This document shows, one piece after another, positions 36,471 through 45,367 of a stretch of DNA of 64,000 bases. The stretch's first letter is position 1. Each line of letters opens with the position of its first letter. Both the position numbers and the translations under genes were made by a program. The DNA is from Saprospiraceae bacterium (lineage in GTDB: Bacteria > Bacteroidota > Bacteroidia > Chitinophagales > Saprospiraceae): NCBI GenBank assembly GCA_016712145.1, contig JADJRO010000001.1:1550001-1614000 (forward strand), written 5' to 3'. The notes under the pieces were generated by a model. The model was not told the origin of the DNA. It did no database searches and was given only the letters and a program-made list of their open reading frames with translations.

Positions 36471-38552
36471 CTAATTTCCTTGTTGTTGTTTCTTTACCAT
36501 TGTTAAAATAGTAGCTATAGCAACCGTTTCATTTGACTGATCTATTACTTCAACTAACCAGCGGACAATTCCACACTTCACTTCTTCTTGAAGTTCTGAT
36601 TCGTTTTTTGCAGGAATTTTAATTGTATTATCTTGATCTACTTTTTCTTTTACGGTCAACTTTACACCAATGGTCATGCCTGGATAAACCGGTTTTGTAA
36701 ATCGACATTCATCAATTCCGTAATTCAATAATACAGGACCTTTTTTTGCATCGACAAACAAACCGGCCGCTTTGGATAAAATAAAATACCCATGTGCTAC
36801 TCTTCCTGTAAATAAAGTTCCTTCCAAAGAGGTTGCATCCATGTGTGCATAAAAGTTATCCCCACTAACGTTTGCGAAATTGGTAATGTCGGCTTCTGAA
36901 ACGGTGTGATTTGCTGTAATCAATTGATCTCCAACTTGCAATTCTTCAAAATATTTTCTAAATAGATGGATTGGAGTTTGATTTGCTAAAGCTCCTTGCT
37001 GATATACTTGAGTAATCGCAGTTACCATTTCCGGAGAACCTTGCAAGGCCACACGTTGCATGTAATGCTTTACTCCGCGAATACCACCCATTTCTTCACC
37101 TCCACCAGCACGGCCTGGTCCGCCATGCATTAACAAAGGCATTGGGGAACCGTGACCGGTACTCTCTTTTGCACATCGTTCGTTAAGAATTAAAATTCTG
37201 CCATGATGGCTTCCCGCTTGAAGTGCATATTCACTTGCAATTTTAGGATCGTTTGTAACAATGGAAGAAACTAATGAACCTTTACCCAACTTAGAAATTG
37301 CTACCGCCTCTTCTGTTGTATTATATCCTAATATCGTACTCACTGGCCCAAATGCTTCCAGTTCATGGGATATTAAATTTTTAAATGGAAATTCGTTTAA
37401 CAAAAGTATGGGAGACATAAATGCACCGGCTTTAGAATCTGTTCCTATAATTTCTGGAAAATCTAAGGTTCCATAAACTATTTTAGAAAATTCACTCAAT
37501 TGAGCTACCCGTTCTTTTACTTCATTTAATTGAGTAATTCCAGCCAATGAACCCATGCGCACTGCTTCTGATTCCGGATTTCCAATAATGGTTTTTTGCA
37601 ATCTTTGTGACAATACAGCTTGCACCTCAGCAATCCATTGTTGTGGTACAATAATTCGTCGAATGGCGGTACATTTCTGACCGCACTTTGCAGTCATTTC
37701 CCGGTGCACTTCCTTGATAAATAAATCAAAATTTGCGGATCCAGGTGCGACATCTAAACCTAAAATACAAGCATTCAATGAATCCGCTTCCATATTAAAA
37801 GGGACCGATTCATTTAAAATTTGTGGATGCGATTTAAGCATGCGTCCTGTACTGGCAGACCCAGTAAAGGTTACAACATCCTGATTGGTAACTGAATCCA
37901 AAATTGAATGCGCTGATCCACAAATCAATTGCAAAGCACCAGCTGGTAAGATGCCAGATGCTATGATATCTTTAACAACTGCTTCTGCTAAAAATGTTGT
38001 GATGGTTGCTGGTTTCACAACTGCAGGAACTCCTGCCAACAAATTAACAGCAATTTTTTCCAGCATACCCCATACCGGAAAGTTAAATGCATTGATATGA
38101 ATAGCAACCCCTTCTTTAGGCACCATAATGTGTTGTCCAATAAAGCTGCCGTTTTTAGATAAACCGGCCATTTCACCATCGACATAAAAAGACTGATTGG
38201 GAAATTTTCTTCGCAGACTTGAATATGCAAATAAAGTACCGATCCCTCCATCAATATCGATCCAACTATCTGTTTTAGTTGCACCCGTTTTATAGCTAAG
38301 TGGATAATAATTTAATTTCCGCTCAGAGAGATACAAAGCCAATGCTTTTAACATTCTGCCTCTTTCTTGAAAACTCATGGCTCGTAATGCAGGACCGCCT
38401 TGGGTTCTGGCATAATTGAGCATTGCTGAAAAATCAAGTCCTTTGCTAGATACCGATGCAATGGGTTCACCATTTACAGCATTCAGTAAAATTTGACCTT
38501 CCCCATCGCCTTCAATCCAGGAACCTAATGCAAAACTTTGTAGTTTACTCAT
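36471..38552 (-). CDS. paaZ: Oxepin-CoA hydrolase / 3-oxo-5,6-dehydrosuberyl-CoA semialdehyde dehydrogenase
   Basis: 693 residues, the length of bifunctional PaaZ. The N-terminal aldehyde dehydrogenase domain has VTFTGSASTGRML, FNMEADSLNACIL and the catalytic CGQKCTAIRR; the C-terminal MaoC-type hydratase domain (from about 545) has FANVSGDNFYAHMDATSLEG and GRVAHGYFILSKAAGLF. PaaZ opens the oxepin-CoA ring and oxidises the resulting aldehyde in phenylacetate breakdown. It lies in the smaller paa block with a DinB-like gene and the thiolase. The two domains are intact. Confidence 0.95.
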   Translation of the reverse strand: MSKLQSFALGSWIEGDGEGQILLNAVNGEPIASVSSKGLDFSAMLNYARTQGGPALRAMSFQERGRMLKALALYLSERKLNYYPLSYKTGATKTDSWIDIDGGIGTLFAYSSLRRKFPNQSFYVDGEMAGLSKNGSFIGQHIMVPKEGVAIHINAFNFPVWGMLEKIAVNLLAGVPAVVKPATITTFLAEAVVKDIIASGILPAGALQLICGSAHSILDSVTNQDVVTFTGSASTGRMLKSHPQILNESVPFNMEADSLNACILGLDVAPGSANFDLFIKEVHREMTAKCGQKCTAIRRIIVPQQWIAEVQAVLSQRLQKTIIGNPESEAVRMGSLAGITQLNEVKERVAQLSEFSKIVYGTLDFPEIIGTDSKAGAFMSPILLLNEFPFKNLISHELEAFGPVSTILGYNTTEEAVAISKLGKGSLVSSIVTNDPKIASEYALQAGSHHGRILILNERCAKESTGHGSPMPLLMHGGPGRAGGGEEMGGIRGVKHYMQRVALQGSPEMVTAITQVYQQGALANQTPIHLFRKYFEELQVGDQLITANHTVSEADITNFANVSGDNFYAHMDATSLEGTLFTGRVAHGYFILSKAAGLFVDAKKGPVLLNYGIDECRFTKPVYPGMTIGVKLTVKEKVDQDNTIKIPAKNESELQEEVKCGIVRWLVEVIDQSNETVAIATILTMVKKQQQGN

Positions 38553-38563
38553 AGCTTAATTAG

Positions 38564-39022
38564 TTATTGTGTAATGCCAAATTGATTTAAGTGATGCCAG
38601 GCATGTTTGTAAAGAAGTCCAACCCAATGTTCGTAATCAAGATCTCCAAAAAAAGGATTTCTTATAATACCATGAGGATTTTTTGACCAGGTTTCAAAAA
38701 AATGATTTACTTCTGTTTCCAGTTCAGTGATACTTTCCTCCAACAAATGCTTTTCAACTGGGAGTGGTTCATCTGGAAGTAAAATGTTTTTTGTATTTTC
38801 TTTAAAAGGAATATCCGAAATAACAAAAGCCTGTGCTTTTAAAATTCGTTCATCTGGAGTAAGAATGCTGGTATAGATATCCCTTCCATTTCCCATTCTA
38901 AATGCTTGGGTCATGTGTTCTATCATTTGATGCACATTCATCTTTCCCCATTTTCGATTGCTGTCTGGATTCAAACTGCGAATCAATGGAAGGTATTCAT
39001 TTTTAAGAAAATTTTCTTTCAT
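38564..39022 (-). CDS. DinB/DUF1569-like protein
   Basis: 152 residues, cytoplasmic. The blocks RKWGKMNVHQMIEHMTQAF near the start and HWVGLLYKHAWHHLNQFG at the end place conserved His residues as in the four-helix DinB-like/DUF1569 family, which bind a divalent metal and often act in thiol-dependent reactions. Similar genes are found beside paa genes in other Bacteroidota, as here between paaZ (11 bp) and the thiolase (120 bp). The specific reaction is unknown. Confidence 0.75.
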   Translation of the reverse strand: MKENFLKNEYLPLIRSLNPDSNRKWGKMNVHQMIEHMTQAFRMGNGRDIYTSILTPDERILKAQAFVISDIPFKENTKNILLPDEPLPVEKHLLEESITELETEVNHFFETWSKNPHGIIRNPFFGDLDYEHWVGLLYKHAWHHLNQFGITQ

Positions 39023-39142
39023 GTCAATTTTTAAAACAAAAACAACGTATTAAAAAAAAAAATTAGTATTTCCTAAACAAAGCAATAAATACTAAAATAA
39101 GTTCAAAAAATTCGTAGCTCGAAATTCTTAATTCTTAATTAA

Positions 39143-40351
39143 TCAAACTCTTTCCAACACACAAGCATATCCTTGTCCAACTCCAATACACATGGTAACC
39201 AATGCAAATTTCTTTTGTTGAACATGCAGTTCAATGGCCGCAGAATGTAATAAACGTGTGCCCGACATACCCAAAGGATGTCCAAGTGCTATTGCGCCCC
39301 CATTTGGGTTTAAGCGAGGATCATTCCATTCGATGTTCCATTCTTTTAGACAAGATAAAACTTGTGCAGCAAAGGCTTCATTTAATTCAATAAGATCCAT
39401 ATCATCCAACTTTAATCCTGCACGTTTTAGTGCGATTGCTGTTGCAGGCACTGGACCTATTCCCATAATAGAAGGTTCGACTCCGCTGACTCCTGAGGAA
39501 ACAATGCGCACTAATGGTTTCAGTTGATGTTCTTGTATCGCTTTTTCGGATGCCAGCAAGATGGCCGCGGCACCATCATTTAATCCAGATGCATTTCCAG
39601 CAGTTACCGTACCATTCAATTTATCGAATGCCGGTTTTAAATTGGAGAGTGTTTCTATACTTGTAGATCCTTTTATAAATTCATCTTTGTCAAATATCGA
39701 AACGTTGCCATTTTTTGAATGCAACTCAATTGGATGAATTTCTTTTTCCAAACGACCGGACTGTTGAGCTGCAAACGCTTTTTGCTGACTGTGAAATGCA
39801 AATGCATCTTGAGCCTCTCTCGATATTGAATACTTTCTAGCCAGATTTTCTGCAGTTTCTCCCATCGCTTCTGTGCCATAAAGCGTTTTCATTTTACCAT
39901 TAATAAAACGCCAGCCGAAACTGCTGTCAGCCATTTCGGCATCTCTGCCAAAAGGAGTGGATGTTTTTGAAATAACCCAGGGACCCCGTGTCATGTTTTC
40001 GACTCCTCCGGCAATAATCAACTCTGCTTCATGAGATCGTATTGCATGAAAGCCATTAACTGCTGCCGCCAAACCTGAAGCACACAATCGATTGACAGTT
40101 TCTCCAGGAACGCTCCAGGGTAAACCCGCCAATAATAAGGCCATTCGGGCAATGTTCCGGTTATCTTCACCAGCCTGGTTGGCGCAACCCAATAATACAT
40201 CATCAACACGCATTGGATCCATGGTTGGATTCAATTCAAGCAACCATTTAAGGGGAAGTGCTGCTAAATCATCTGTACGAATGTTTGCCAAACTTCCGCC
40301 AAATTTACCAATGGGAGTGCGGATGCCATTGACAAGGTAACATTCGTTCAT
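39143..40351 (-). CDS. paaJ: 3-oxoadipyl-CoA / 3-oxo-5,6-dehydrosuberyl-CoA thiolase
   Basis: 402 residues, a thiolase of the PaaJ/PcaF type. NRLCASGLAAAVNGF carries the nucleophilic Cys, ELNEAFAAQVL and NPNGGAIALGHPLGMSGTRL supply the catalytic His, and VTMCIGVGQG the second Cys. It would cleave the beta-keto-CoA products at two points of phenylacetate degradation, giving acetyl-CoA and succinyl-CoA. The assignment to paaJ rather than a general acetyl-CoA acetyltransferase rests on the paaZ neighbour. Confidence 0.88.
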   Translation of the reverse strand: MNECYLVNGIRTPIGKFGGSLANIRTDDLAALPLKWLLELNPTMDPMRVDDVLLGCANQAGEDNRNIARMALLLAGLPWSVPGETVNRLCASGLAAAVNGFHAIRSHEAELIIAGGVENMTRGPWVISKTSTPFGRDAEMADSSFGWRFINGKMKTLYGTEAMGETAENLARKYSISREAQDAFAFHSQQKAFAAQQSGRLEKEIHPIELHSKNGNVSIFDKDEFIKGSTSIETLSNLKPAFDKLNGTVTAGNASGLNDGAAAILLASEKAIQEHQLKPLVRIVSSGVSGVEPSIMGIGPVPATAIALKRAGLKLDDMDLIELNEAFAAQVLSCLKEWNIEWNDPRLNPNGGAIALGHPLGMSGTRLLHSAAIELHVQQKKFALVTMCIGVGQGYACVLERV

Positions 40352-40495
40352 ATTAAATAATTATATAATATATTATAAAAAACCCGAGCAATTGTTAAGC
40401 AAAATTAGCTAATTTATGTCAACCAGATTGTCCCGATAGACAGCAAAACAATAAGCTCATTGAAAGGTTTATGTCGGTCCAATAACAGGTTTAAA

Positions 40496-41533
40496 TTAAG
40501 CAAGGGTTCCACCACAGCTGCTGCCAGAACCGGCAGTGCATCCAAAACAATGTTGGTTGACTACGATGTTCCGGTGCATCAGTTCATTGATATCAAAATC
40601 ATCGATGTGCTGACTGTTTGCGTGTACTTTCAAATCCAACATTTGGTTAAAATCACAATCATATATGAATCCATCCCATCCAATACTCAAGGTATTTCTA
40701 CACATGACGTTTGAAGCAGCAATTGGATTGTATGATTGAATGAGTTTATTCATATAATTTTCATAATTACCACTTACCAATAAATAATCCAGATACCTGC
40801 TGATTGGCATATTAGTAATTGTATACAACTGGTTGAAAACAATATTAAAATCCCGCTGTAAACTTTGTTTAAATTCTTTTTCAAGGATGGATTGATCAGC
40901 AGGTAAAAATGCTCCAGATGGATTATAAACTAAATTTAAAATCAGTCCACTGTCTAGCAGTCCGTAACCAACTTTATTTAACATTTGTAAAGCTTCAATG
41001 GAATCTTCAAAAACCCCATCTCCGCGTTGTTTGTCGGTACGATCTTTAGAATAAAAAGGCAATGAAGAAATCACTTCCACCTGATTTGATTTATAAAAAT
41101 CAGGTAAATCATGGTATTTTTTATTGGCACGGATAATGGTTAAATTACATCGAACCATCACATGAATTCCAAGCGCTCTGATTTGTTCGACAAACCAACG
41201 AAAGTGCGGATTCATTTCAGGAGCTCCACCAGTTAAATCAACTGCAGTAAACAGCTTGTTGGATTGTAAAATTTTCAAACAAGTTTCCATAGTGTTTTGC
41301 GTCATGATCTCTTTACGATCCGGACCTGCATCCACGTGACAATGTTTACAGGTTTGATTACACATTTTACCAATATTAATCTGAAAGATTTCCAGATTTC
41401 TTGGTTGCAATGGATATAGATTAGACTCAATCAATTTTTGTGTGAAGGGAATTAAATTCGCTTCATGTTCTAATAAATTAATCTGATACCCTGAATCTGC
41501 CAATGCATGATGCATTGCTTTTAAACTTTTCAT
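40496..41533 (-). CDS. arsS: Arsenosugar biosynthesis radical SAM protein ArsS
   Basis: 345 residues. The radical SAM cluster CNQTCKHC (CX3CX2C) is followed by VDAGPDRKEIM, and VDLTGGAPEMNPHFRW is the SAM-binding region; the C-terminal SPASM-like cysteines appear in SNVMCRNTLSIGWDGFIYDC and HCFGCTAGSGSSCGG, the latter being the ArsS signature tail. ArsS adds the 5'-deoxyadenosyl group to dimethylarsenite during arsenosugar formation. Its companion peroxidase-like gene is 19 bp upstream. The methyltransferase arsM is not in the window. The family is sometimes annotated DUF3641. Confidence 0.9.
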   Translation of the reverse strand: MKSLKAMHHALADSGYQINLLEHEANLIPFTQKLIESNLYPLQPRNLEIFQINIGKMCNQTCKHCHVDAGPDRKEIMTQNTMETCLKILQSNKLFTAVDLTGGAPEMNPHFRWFVEQIRALGIHVMVRCNLTIIRANKKYHDLPDFYKSNQVEVISSLPFYSKDRTDKQRGDGVFEDSIEALQMLNKVGYGLLDSGLILNLVYNPSGAFLPADQSILEKEFKQSLQRDFNIVFNQLYTITNMPISRYLDYLLVSGNYENYMNKLIQSYNPIAASNVMCRNTLSIGWDGFIYDCDFNQMLDLKVHANSQHIDDFDINELMHRNIVVNQHCFGCTAGSGSSCGGTLA

Positions 41534-41552
41534 ACTTTGAATGCCGTACTAA

Positions 41553-41888
41553 TTACATACTGATTTCCTTCACTTTATTCATCATCTGAACCCCGTGAAC
41601 CAAAGAAGCACCTCCACGGATAGCGGCAGCAACATGCACGGCCTCCATCCTTTGTGCTTCACTGTATCCTTTTTCATAGGCATCAGTACTATATGCATCG
41701 ATACAATAAGGACATTGGACTGCATGAGCTACAGCCAGTGCAATCAATGATTTTTCGCGAACGGTTAAAGCCCCTTCATTAAATACATCTCCATACCAGG
41801 AAAAAAATTTGTCTGCAAGATCCTTTTTAAATTCTCCTATATTTCCAAATTTGGATAAATCAACTGCGTTGTAATAGTGATTGCTCAT
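41553..41888 (-). CDS. Arsenosugar biosynthesis-associated AhpD-like peroxidase protein
   Basis: 111 residues, an AhpD/carboxymuconolactone-decarboxylase fold protein. CPYCIDAYSTDAYEKG has the redox CxxC and the conserved His-replaced Tyr/Asp region, and AVHVAAAIRGGASLVHGVQMM is the helical core. This subfamily occurs next to arsS in many genomes, and here is immediately upstream (19 bp), so the two are an operon. The exact role, protection or electron supply, is not established. Confidence 0.88.
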   Translation of the reverse strand: MSNHYYNAVDLSKFGNIGEFKKDLADKFFSWYGDVFNEGALTVREKSLIALAVAHAVQCPYCIDAYSTDAYEKGYSEAQRMEAVHVAAAIRGGASLVHGVQMMNKVKEISM

Positions 41889-41986
41889 TTAAATTAAGTT
41901 TCTGCAAATATAATTGAATCCTACACTATATTCATCAAGGACAAATTAAAGTGCATAGGCTATTAAAATACTTGGCTTAGTTAAAT

Positions 41987-42160
41987 TTATAAAATTTGCC
42001 AGCTCCTATAATGGAATCGTATCAATTTTATAAATTGAGATCCCGTACCTGGATCCAAAAAAGTTTTTAAACTAACCAATTCATCCTTGAAAATTCTTGT
42101 TTCGAGCGGGTCAGTGAAGCATTTAACATAATAAACTAAACCTTTTAATTTCTTGCCCAT
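41987..42160 (-). CDS. Possible small ORF (57 residues)
   Basis: A short open frame starting ATG GGC AAG AAA and ending SWQIL, with a basic start (MGKKLKGLVYYVKCF) and amino-acid composition like that of a real protein. It occupies most of the 414-bp gap between the arsenosugar genes and the YceI gene. No family is recognised and no promoter is obvious; it may be a gene remnant. Confidence 0.25.
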   Translation of the reverse strand: MGKKLKGLVYYVKCFTDPLETRIFKDELVSLKTFLDPGTGSQFIKLIRFHYRSWQIL

Positions 42161-42302
42161 TATACCTGAGTTAATTCGCAGTACATGTTAACTGAATGCT
42201 AGTTAAATTGGTGTTAAAAAGAAATCAGTTTATTAAATCGGTTAAACAATTTGAATGAATAATACATTTACTTACATTAAATAAAAACTTAAATTAATAG
42301 CA

Positions 42303-42893
42303 ATGAAACAAATGATTTTACTATGCTTTTTAGGAACCCTATTTTTGGTTCAATCTGGTTTTAAACCAGCTGTTGTAGCACATAAAGTGGATTTACAACA
42401 ATCGTCTGTGTCCTGGACTGGTTATAAAGTTTCGGGAAAACACCAAGGATCCATCCAAATGAAATCCGGTGAATTGAAATTTGATGCAAACAAACTTGTA
42501 GGTGGAAGTTTTGAAATTGACATGACCAGTATTCTCTGCACTGATTTAACCGGTGAATACGCAGATAAATTAGTCGGTCATTTAAAAAGCGATGACTTTT
42601 TTGGGACTGCCAATCATCCAACTGCAAAATTTGTAATTACGCAAGCAATGCACCAAGGGAATGAACTTTATAAAATATCCGGAAATTTAACCGTTAAAGG
42701 AACTGCAAAACCTATTAAATTTTCTGCAACAGTTAAAGAAGAAAATGGCAATAAAATTGCCAATGCAGAAATAAAAATTGACCGTGCTGATTATAATGTA
42801 AAATATGGTTCAGGATCCTTTTTTGAAAACTTGGGCGACAAAACCATTTTTGATGAATTTGATATCAATGTAAAGCTTGTAACCAAGAAATAA
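42303..42893 (+). CDS. YceI-family periplasmic protein
   Basis: 196 residues. The signal peptide MKQMILLCFLGTLFLVQSGF is followed by a lipocalin-like YceI domain: SSVSWTGYKVSGKHQGSIQM, GGSFEIDMTSILCTDLTGEY, LVGHLKSDDFFGTANHPTAKF and DFNVKYGSGSFFE-type blocks (here YNVKYGSGSFFE). YceI proteins bind isoprenoid or amphiphilic ligands in the periplasm. A hairpin terminator follows 27 bp after the stop. Single-gene unit. Confidence 0.93.
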   Translation: MKQMILLCFLGTLFLVQSGFKPAVVAHKVDLQQSSVSWTGYKVSGKHQGSIQMKSGELKFDANKLVGGSFEIDMTSILCTDLTGEYADKLVGHLKSDDFFGTANHPTAKFVITQAMHQGNELYKISGNLTVKGTAKPIKFSATVKEENGNKIANAEIKIDRADYNVKYGSGSFFENLGDKTIFDEFDINVKLVTKK

Positions 42894-42919
42894 CAAATTA
42901 AATAATTTTATAATATATA

Positions 42920-42950
42920 AACCGCTGCAATTATTTGCAGCGGTTTTTTT
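42920..42950 (+). terminator. Rho-independent terminator after yceI-like gene
   Basis: AACCGCTGCAA / TTGCAGCGGTT with loop TTAT, followed by a run of T. Confidence 0.9.
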
Positions 42951-42960
42951 ATGTTCATAC

Positions 42961-42992
42961 TTGACCTTCATATCAAACATTTCGTATATTTG
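42961..42992 (+). promoter_or_regulatory. Promoter of the tandem small membrane-protein genes
   Basis: TTG at 42961-42963 and TATATTTG at 42985-42992 (TAnnTTTG) are 21 bp apart and end 39 bp before the ATG at 43032. Confidence 0.5.
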
Positions 42993-43031
42993 AAATGACA
43001 AAACGTTTTTTTCAAACAAAACAAAAATTTT

Positions 43032-43445
43032 ATGAACACAAAAACATTGATTTCTGGCCTACTGGGCGGGGTATGTTATTTCCTGCTGGGTTGGTTGATT
43101 TATGGGGTCTTACTGAAAGATGCTATGAACAGCTCCATGGGTTCCGCCACCGGTGTCATGAGAGGGGAAGCAGATATGCTTCTTTGGGCAATTGCCATTG
43201 GCAATATTGCTACGGGTTTAGGGATGGCTTACATTCTTGGTAACTGGGCAGGTGTAACCAGCTGGGCAGGAGGTGCCAAAGCTGCTGCTACCGTTGGTGC
43301 ATTGTTTTCTATAGGTTATGACCTCATTATGTATGCAACCAGCAATATGATGGAGCTTAATGGCATCTTTATGGATGTTCCAATTTCAATTTTTATGTCT
43401 GCTTCTGCCGGTGCTGTGATTGGATGGTGGCTTGGCAGATCTTAA
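43032..43445 (+). CDS. DUF1761-like small membrane protein, copy 1
   Basis: 137 residues with four hydrophobic segments (about 5-27, 50-70, 83-101, 113-135), resembling the DUF1761 family of unknown function. Conserved features shared with the next gene are GGxxxFLLGWLxYGxLxK near the start, GxATxVMR and a C-terminal GWWLGRS. The protein is predicted to be in the inner membrane. The following gene is a paralogue 32 bp downstream. Confidence 0.7.
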   Translation: MNTKTLISGLLGGVCYFLLGWLIYGVLLKDAMNSSMGSATGVMRGEADMLLWAIAIGNIATGLGMAYILGNWAGVTSWAGGAKAAATVGALFSIGYDLIMYATSNMMELNGIFMDVPISIFMSASAGAVIGWWLGRS

Positions 43446-43477
43446 TTTCTTAATTTTTTAATTACAAACAAACGATT

Positions 43478-43891
43478 ATGAATTCAAAAATTATAATTGC
43501 CGCAGTAATTGGCGGTTTATCGTCTTTCCTTTTAGGATGGCTATTTTATGGAATCCTTTTTAAAGAGGCCTTGGCCGGAATGGCAGGATCAGCAACCAAT
43601 GTAATGCGTGCAGACAGCGAAATGGTTTGGTGGGCATTGATTATAGGTAATCTAGTCATTGGCTATCTGGTAGCATTTATGTGGAGCAGTTGGGCAGGAA
43701 TTACAACTTTTATGGGTGGAGCTAAAGCGGGAGCTATCATTGGCTTTCTTTTTTCATTTGGATGGGACATGCTGATGTACGGTACAACCAATTGCATGCA
43801 AATGAGTGGCGCCCTTTTAGATGTCATGATTTCTACAATCATGTGGGCCATCTCTGCCGGACTTGTCGGCTGGTGGTTGGGAAGATCTTAA
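43478..43891 (+). CDS. DUF1761-like small membrane protein, copy 2
   Basis: 137 residues, identical in length to the preceding protein and clearly paralogous: the same four membrane segments, GGLSSFLLGWLFYGILFKEA, SATNVMRADSEMVWWAL and the same GWWLGRS end. The tandem pair probably arose by duplication and share the upstream promoter; a terminator closes the unit. Function unknown. Confidence 0.7.
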   Translation: MNSKIIIAAVIGGLSSFLLGWLFYGILFKEALAGMAGSATNVMRADSEMVWWALIIGNLVIGYLVAFMWSSWAGITTFMGGAKAGAIIGFLFSFGWDMLMYGTTNCMQMSGALLDVMISTIMWAISAGLVGWWLGRS

Positions 43892-43912
43892 TTTAATAAG
43901 CTCATTTATTAT

Positions 43913-43944
43913 AAACCGTTGGAGTTCGCTTCAACGGTTTTTTT
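43913..43944. terminator. Terminator after the tandem pair, shared with paaI
   Basis: A 12-bp stem AAACCGTTGGAG / CTTCAACGGTTT (one G-T pair) with a TTCG tetraloop and T-tract lies between the convergent membrane-protein pair and the paaI-like gene. Confidence 0.9.
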
Positions 43945-44380
43945 ATTTCCATTCAGCATCTTTTACAAAAACAAGGCCTTTAAATAATGCCACAATGACC
44001 TCTTTTTGATTGCGGACCACCACGTCGTAGTTTCCTAAGGTCTTGGTTCTGGATATTTCTTTGGCTTCTGCAGTTAATTCGTCTCCTTCAAAAATAGGCC
44101 GCACATGATTTACCGAACACTCTATCGATACCGCATGTTTTCCATGGCTGTTGCAGGCAAATGCAAATGCACTGTCTGCTAATGAAAAACTGATCCCACC
44201 ATGAGCTACCCCAAATCCGTTCAACATTTCTTTACGAACCTTCATCCGAATTTTTGCATACCCCAAGCCTTCCTCAATTCGTTCAATACCCAACCACAAA
44301 CTGAAAGGATCGTTAAAATACATTTGATCCACAATTTCCGTTACCCTGGACTTTAAATTCATGCCTTCAATTTTATTCAA
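43943..44380 (-). CDS. paaI: PaaI-like hydroxyphenylacetyl-CoA thioesterase
   Basis: 145 residues of the hotdog fold; a start at the next ATG (44362) is also possible. LNGFGVAHGGISFSLADSAFAFACNS has the HGG motif and the Asp/Glu catalytic region (quoted in two parts: GFGVAHGGISFSLAD and AFAFACNS). PaaI releases stalled CoA esters during phenylacetate catabolism. It lies between the two paa blocks on the same strand, so the assignment is strong by both motif and context. Confidence 0.88.
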   Translation of the reverse strand: MNKIEGMNLKSRVTEIVDQMYFNDPFSLWLGIERIEEGLGYAKIRMKVRKEMLNGFGVAHGGISFSLADSAFAFACNSHGKHAVSIECSVNHVRPIFEGDELTAEAKEISRTKTLGNYDVVVRNQKEVIVALFKGLVFVKDAEWK

Positions 44381-44476
44381 AAGTAATCAATGAATGGATC
44401 ATTTATAAAGTCCAGACCTAAAACCCTTTGAAGTTCTACTACTACACTACCCTAGCATCTATATTTGCTCAAATAC

Positions 44477-44504
44477 TTGATTCAGATTTAATTGTTTAAC
44501 TTTG
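44477..44504 (+). promoter_or_regulatory. Promoter supporting the 44523 start
   Basis: TTG at 44477-44479 and TAACTTTG at 44497-44504 are 17 bp apart. Transcription from here would begin around 44511, after the upstream ATG at 44502, so the ATG at 44523 is the likely start of the gene. Confidence 0.5.
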
Positions 44505-44522
44505 ATTAATTACTTAACTCAC

Positions 44523-45317
44523 ATGAAAAAAACAACTTGCTTTTTACTGTTAACCACCTGCTATTTTGTGAGTCTTTTTTCTCAAACATCCTTTAGTGGA
44601 ACGTATTCAGGACAGGTCAATGGAGATCAGGTTAAACTCAATTTGCAACTCGTTTCTGCCAATCAGTTTCAAGGGACTATGGAAGACAGTCAGCAAAAAT
44701 TCAACATCAAAGCTGAATTAAAAGAATCCCAATTAGTAGGATTCGCTACCGAGGCATCCATGGGACTTGATTTTCAATTTACTGCAAAGTTGGAATCACA
44801 ACAATTAATCGTCTCCTTATTTTTAGCAGAGATTGGAATGACAGAACCTCTGATTTTTAACTTGAACCAGGATCAACAAGCATCTGATGCTAAGCCACCT
44901 GCTCATTCAAATTCAAGCCCAAGTAACCAGGCCATAAATTTTAAATTTCCAAAAGAGGCTCAACACAATCCAGAACTAAGCGGAATTTGGAGAAAAGAAG
45001 AACAATACAATTCTGGATTTGGAGATACTTATATGGGTGCGAGTTCAAGTCAAAAATTAATCCTTTACAGCAACGGCGCAGTAGCCGATGGAGGATCTCA
45101 AACAACCCTCAGCGGATCCAATTATTTAGGACAAAGTGAAGGAGGTTTTCAGGCATTGCCCAATGTATTTTGGTACAATGTATCCAATCAACTGTATCTG
45201 GTTACTATAGAAGATGGCAAAACCAATACAGTCCATCTGGGAAAATATTATATAGAAAACGGCGCGATGCTTATTACCAGTAGCAATGGAATAAAATCAC
45301 TGTTTTATAAGGAATAA
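44523..45317 (+). CDS. Secreted hypothetical protein
   Basis: 264 residues from 44523 with a clear signal peptide (CFLLLTTCYFVSLFSQ). The N-terminal part (FSGTYSGQVNGDQVKLNLQL ... FQGTMEDSQ) looks like a small beta-barrel or lipocalin-like domain; a Ser/Pro/Asn-rich linker (about 130-145) leads to a second domain (ELSGIWRKEEQYNSGFG ... LGKYYIENGAMLITS). I recognise no named family. The last 62 bp are repeated imperfectly at 46165-46226, on the far side of the toxin-antitoxin genes. Confidence 0.6.
   Translation: MKKTTCFLLLTTCYFVSLFSQTSFSGTYSGQVNGDQVKLNLQLVSANQFQGTMEDSQQKFNIKAELKESQLVGFATEASMGLDFQFTAKLESQQLIVSLFLAEIGMTEPLIFNLNQDQQASDAKPPAHSNSSPSNQAINFKFPKEAQHNPELSGIWRKEEQYNSGFGDTYMGASSSQKLILYSNGAVADGGSQTTLSGSNYLGQSEGGFQALPNVFWYNVSNQLYLVTIEDGKTNTVHLGKYYIENGAMLITSSNGIKSLFYKE
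45255..45316 (+). repeat. Imperfect direct repeat, left copy
   Basis: The 3' end of the secreted-protein gene (GAAAAC...GGAATA), aligned without gaps to 46165-46226; the central part TAGCAATGGAA and ATCACTGTTTT is identical. The two copies enclose the ParDE genes. Confidence 0.75.
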
Positions 45318-45367
45318 ATGAGAATACCTTTATCAGCAGATAGGTTAAATTTGCTATGAAGGTTGCA

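Noticed and set aside
40352..40495. Regulatory RNA or riboswitch between arsS and paaJ
   Set aside because: Only short AT-rich sequence with no conserved fold recognised.
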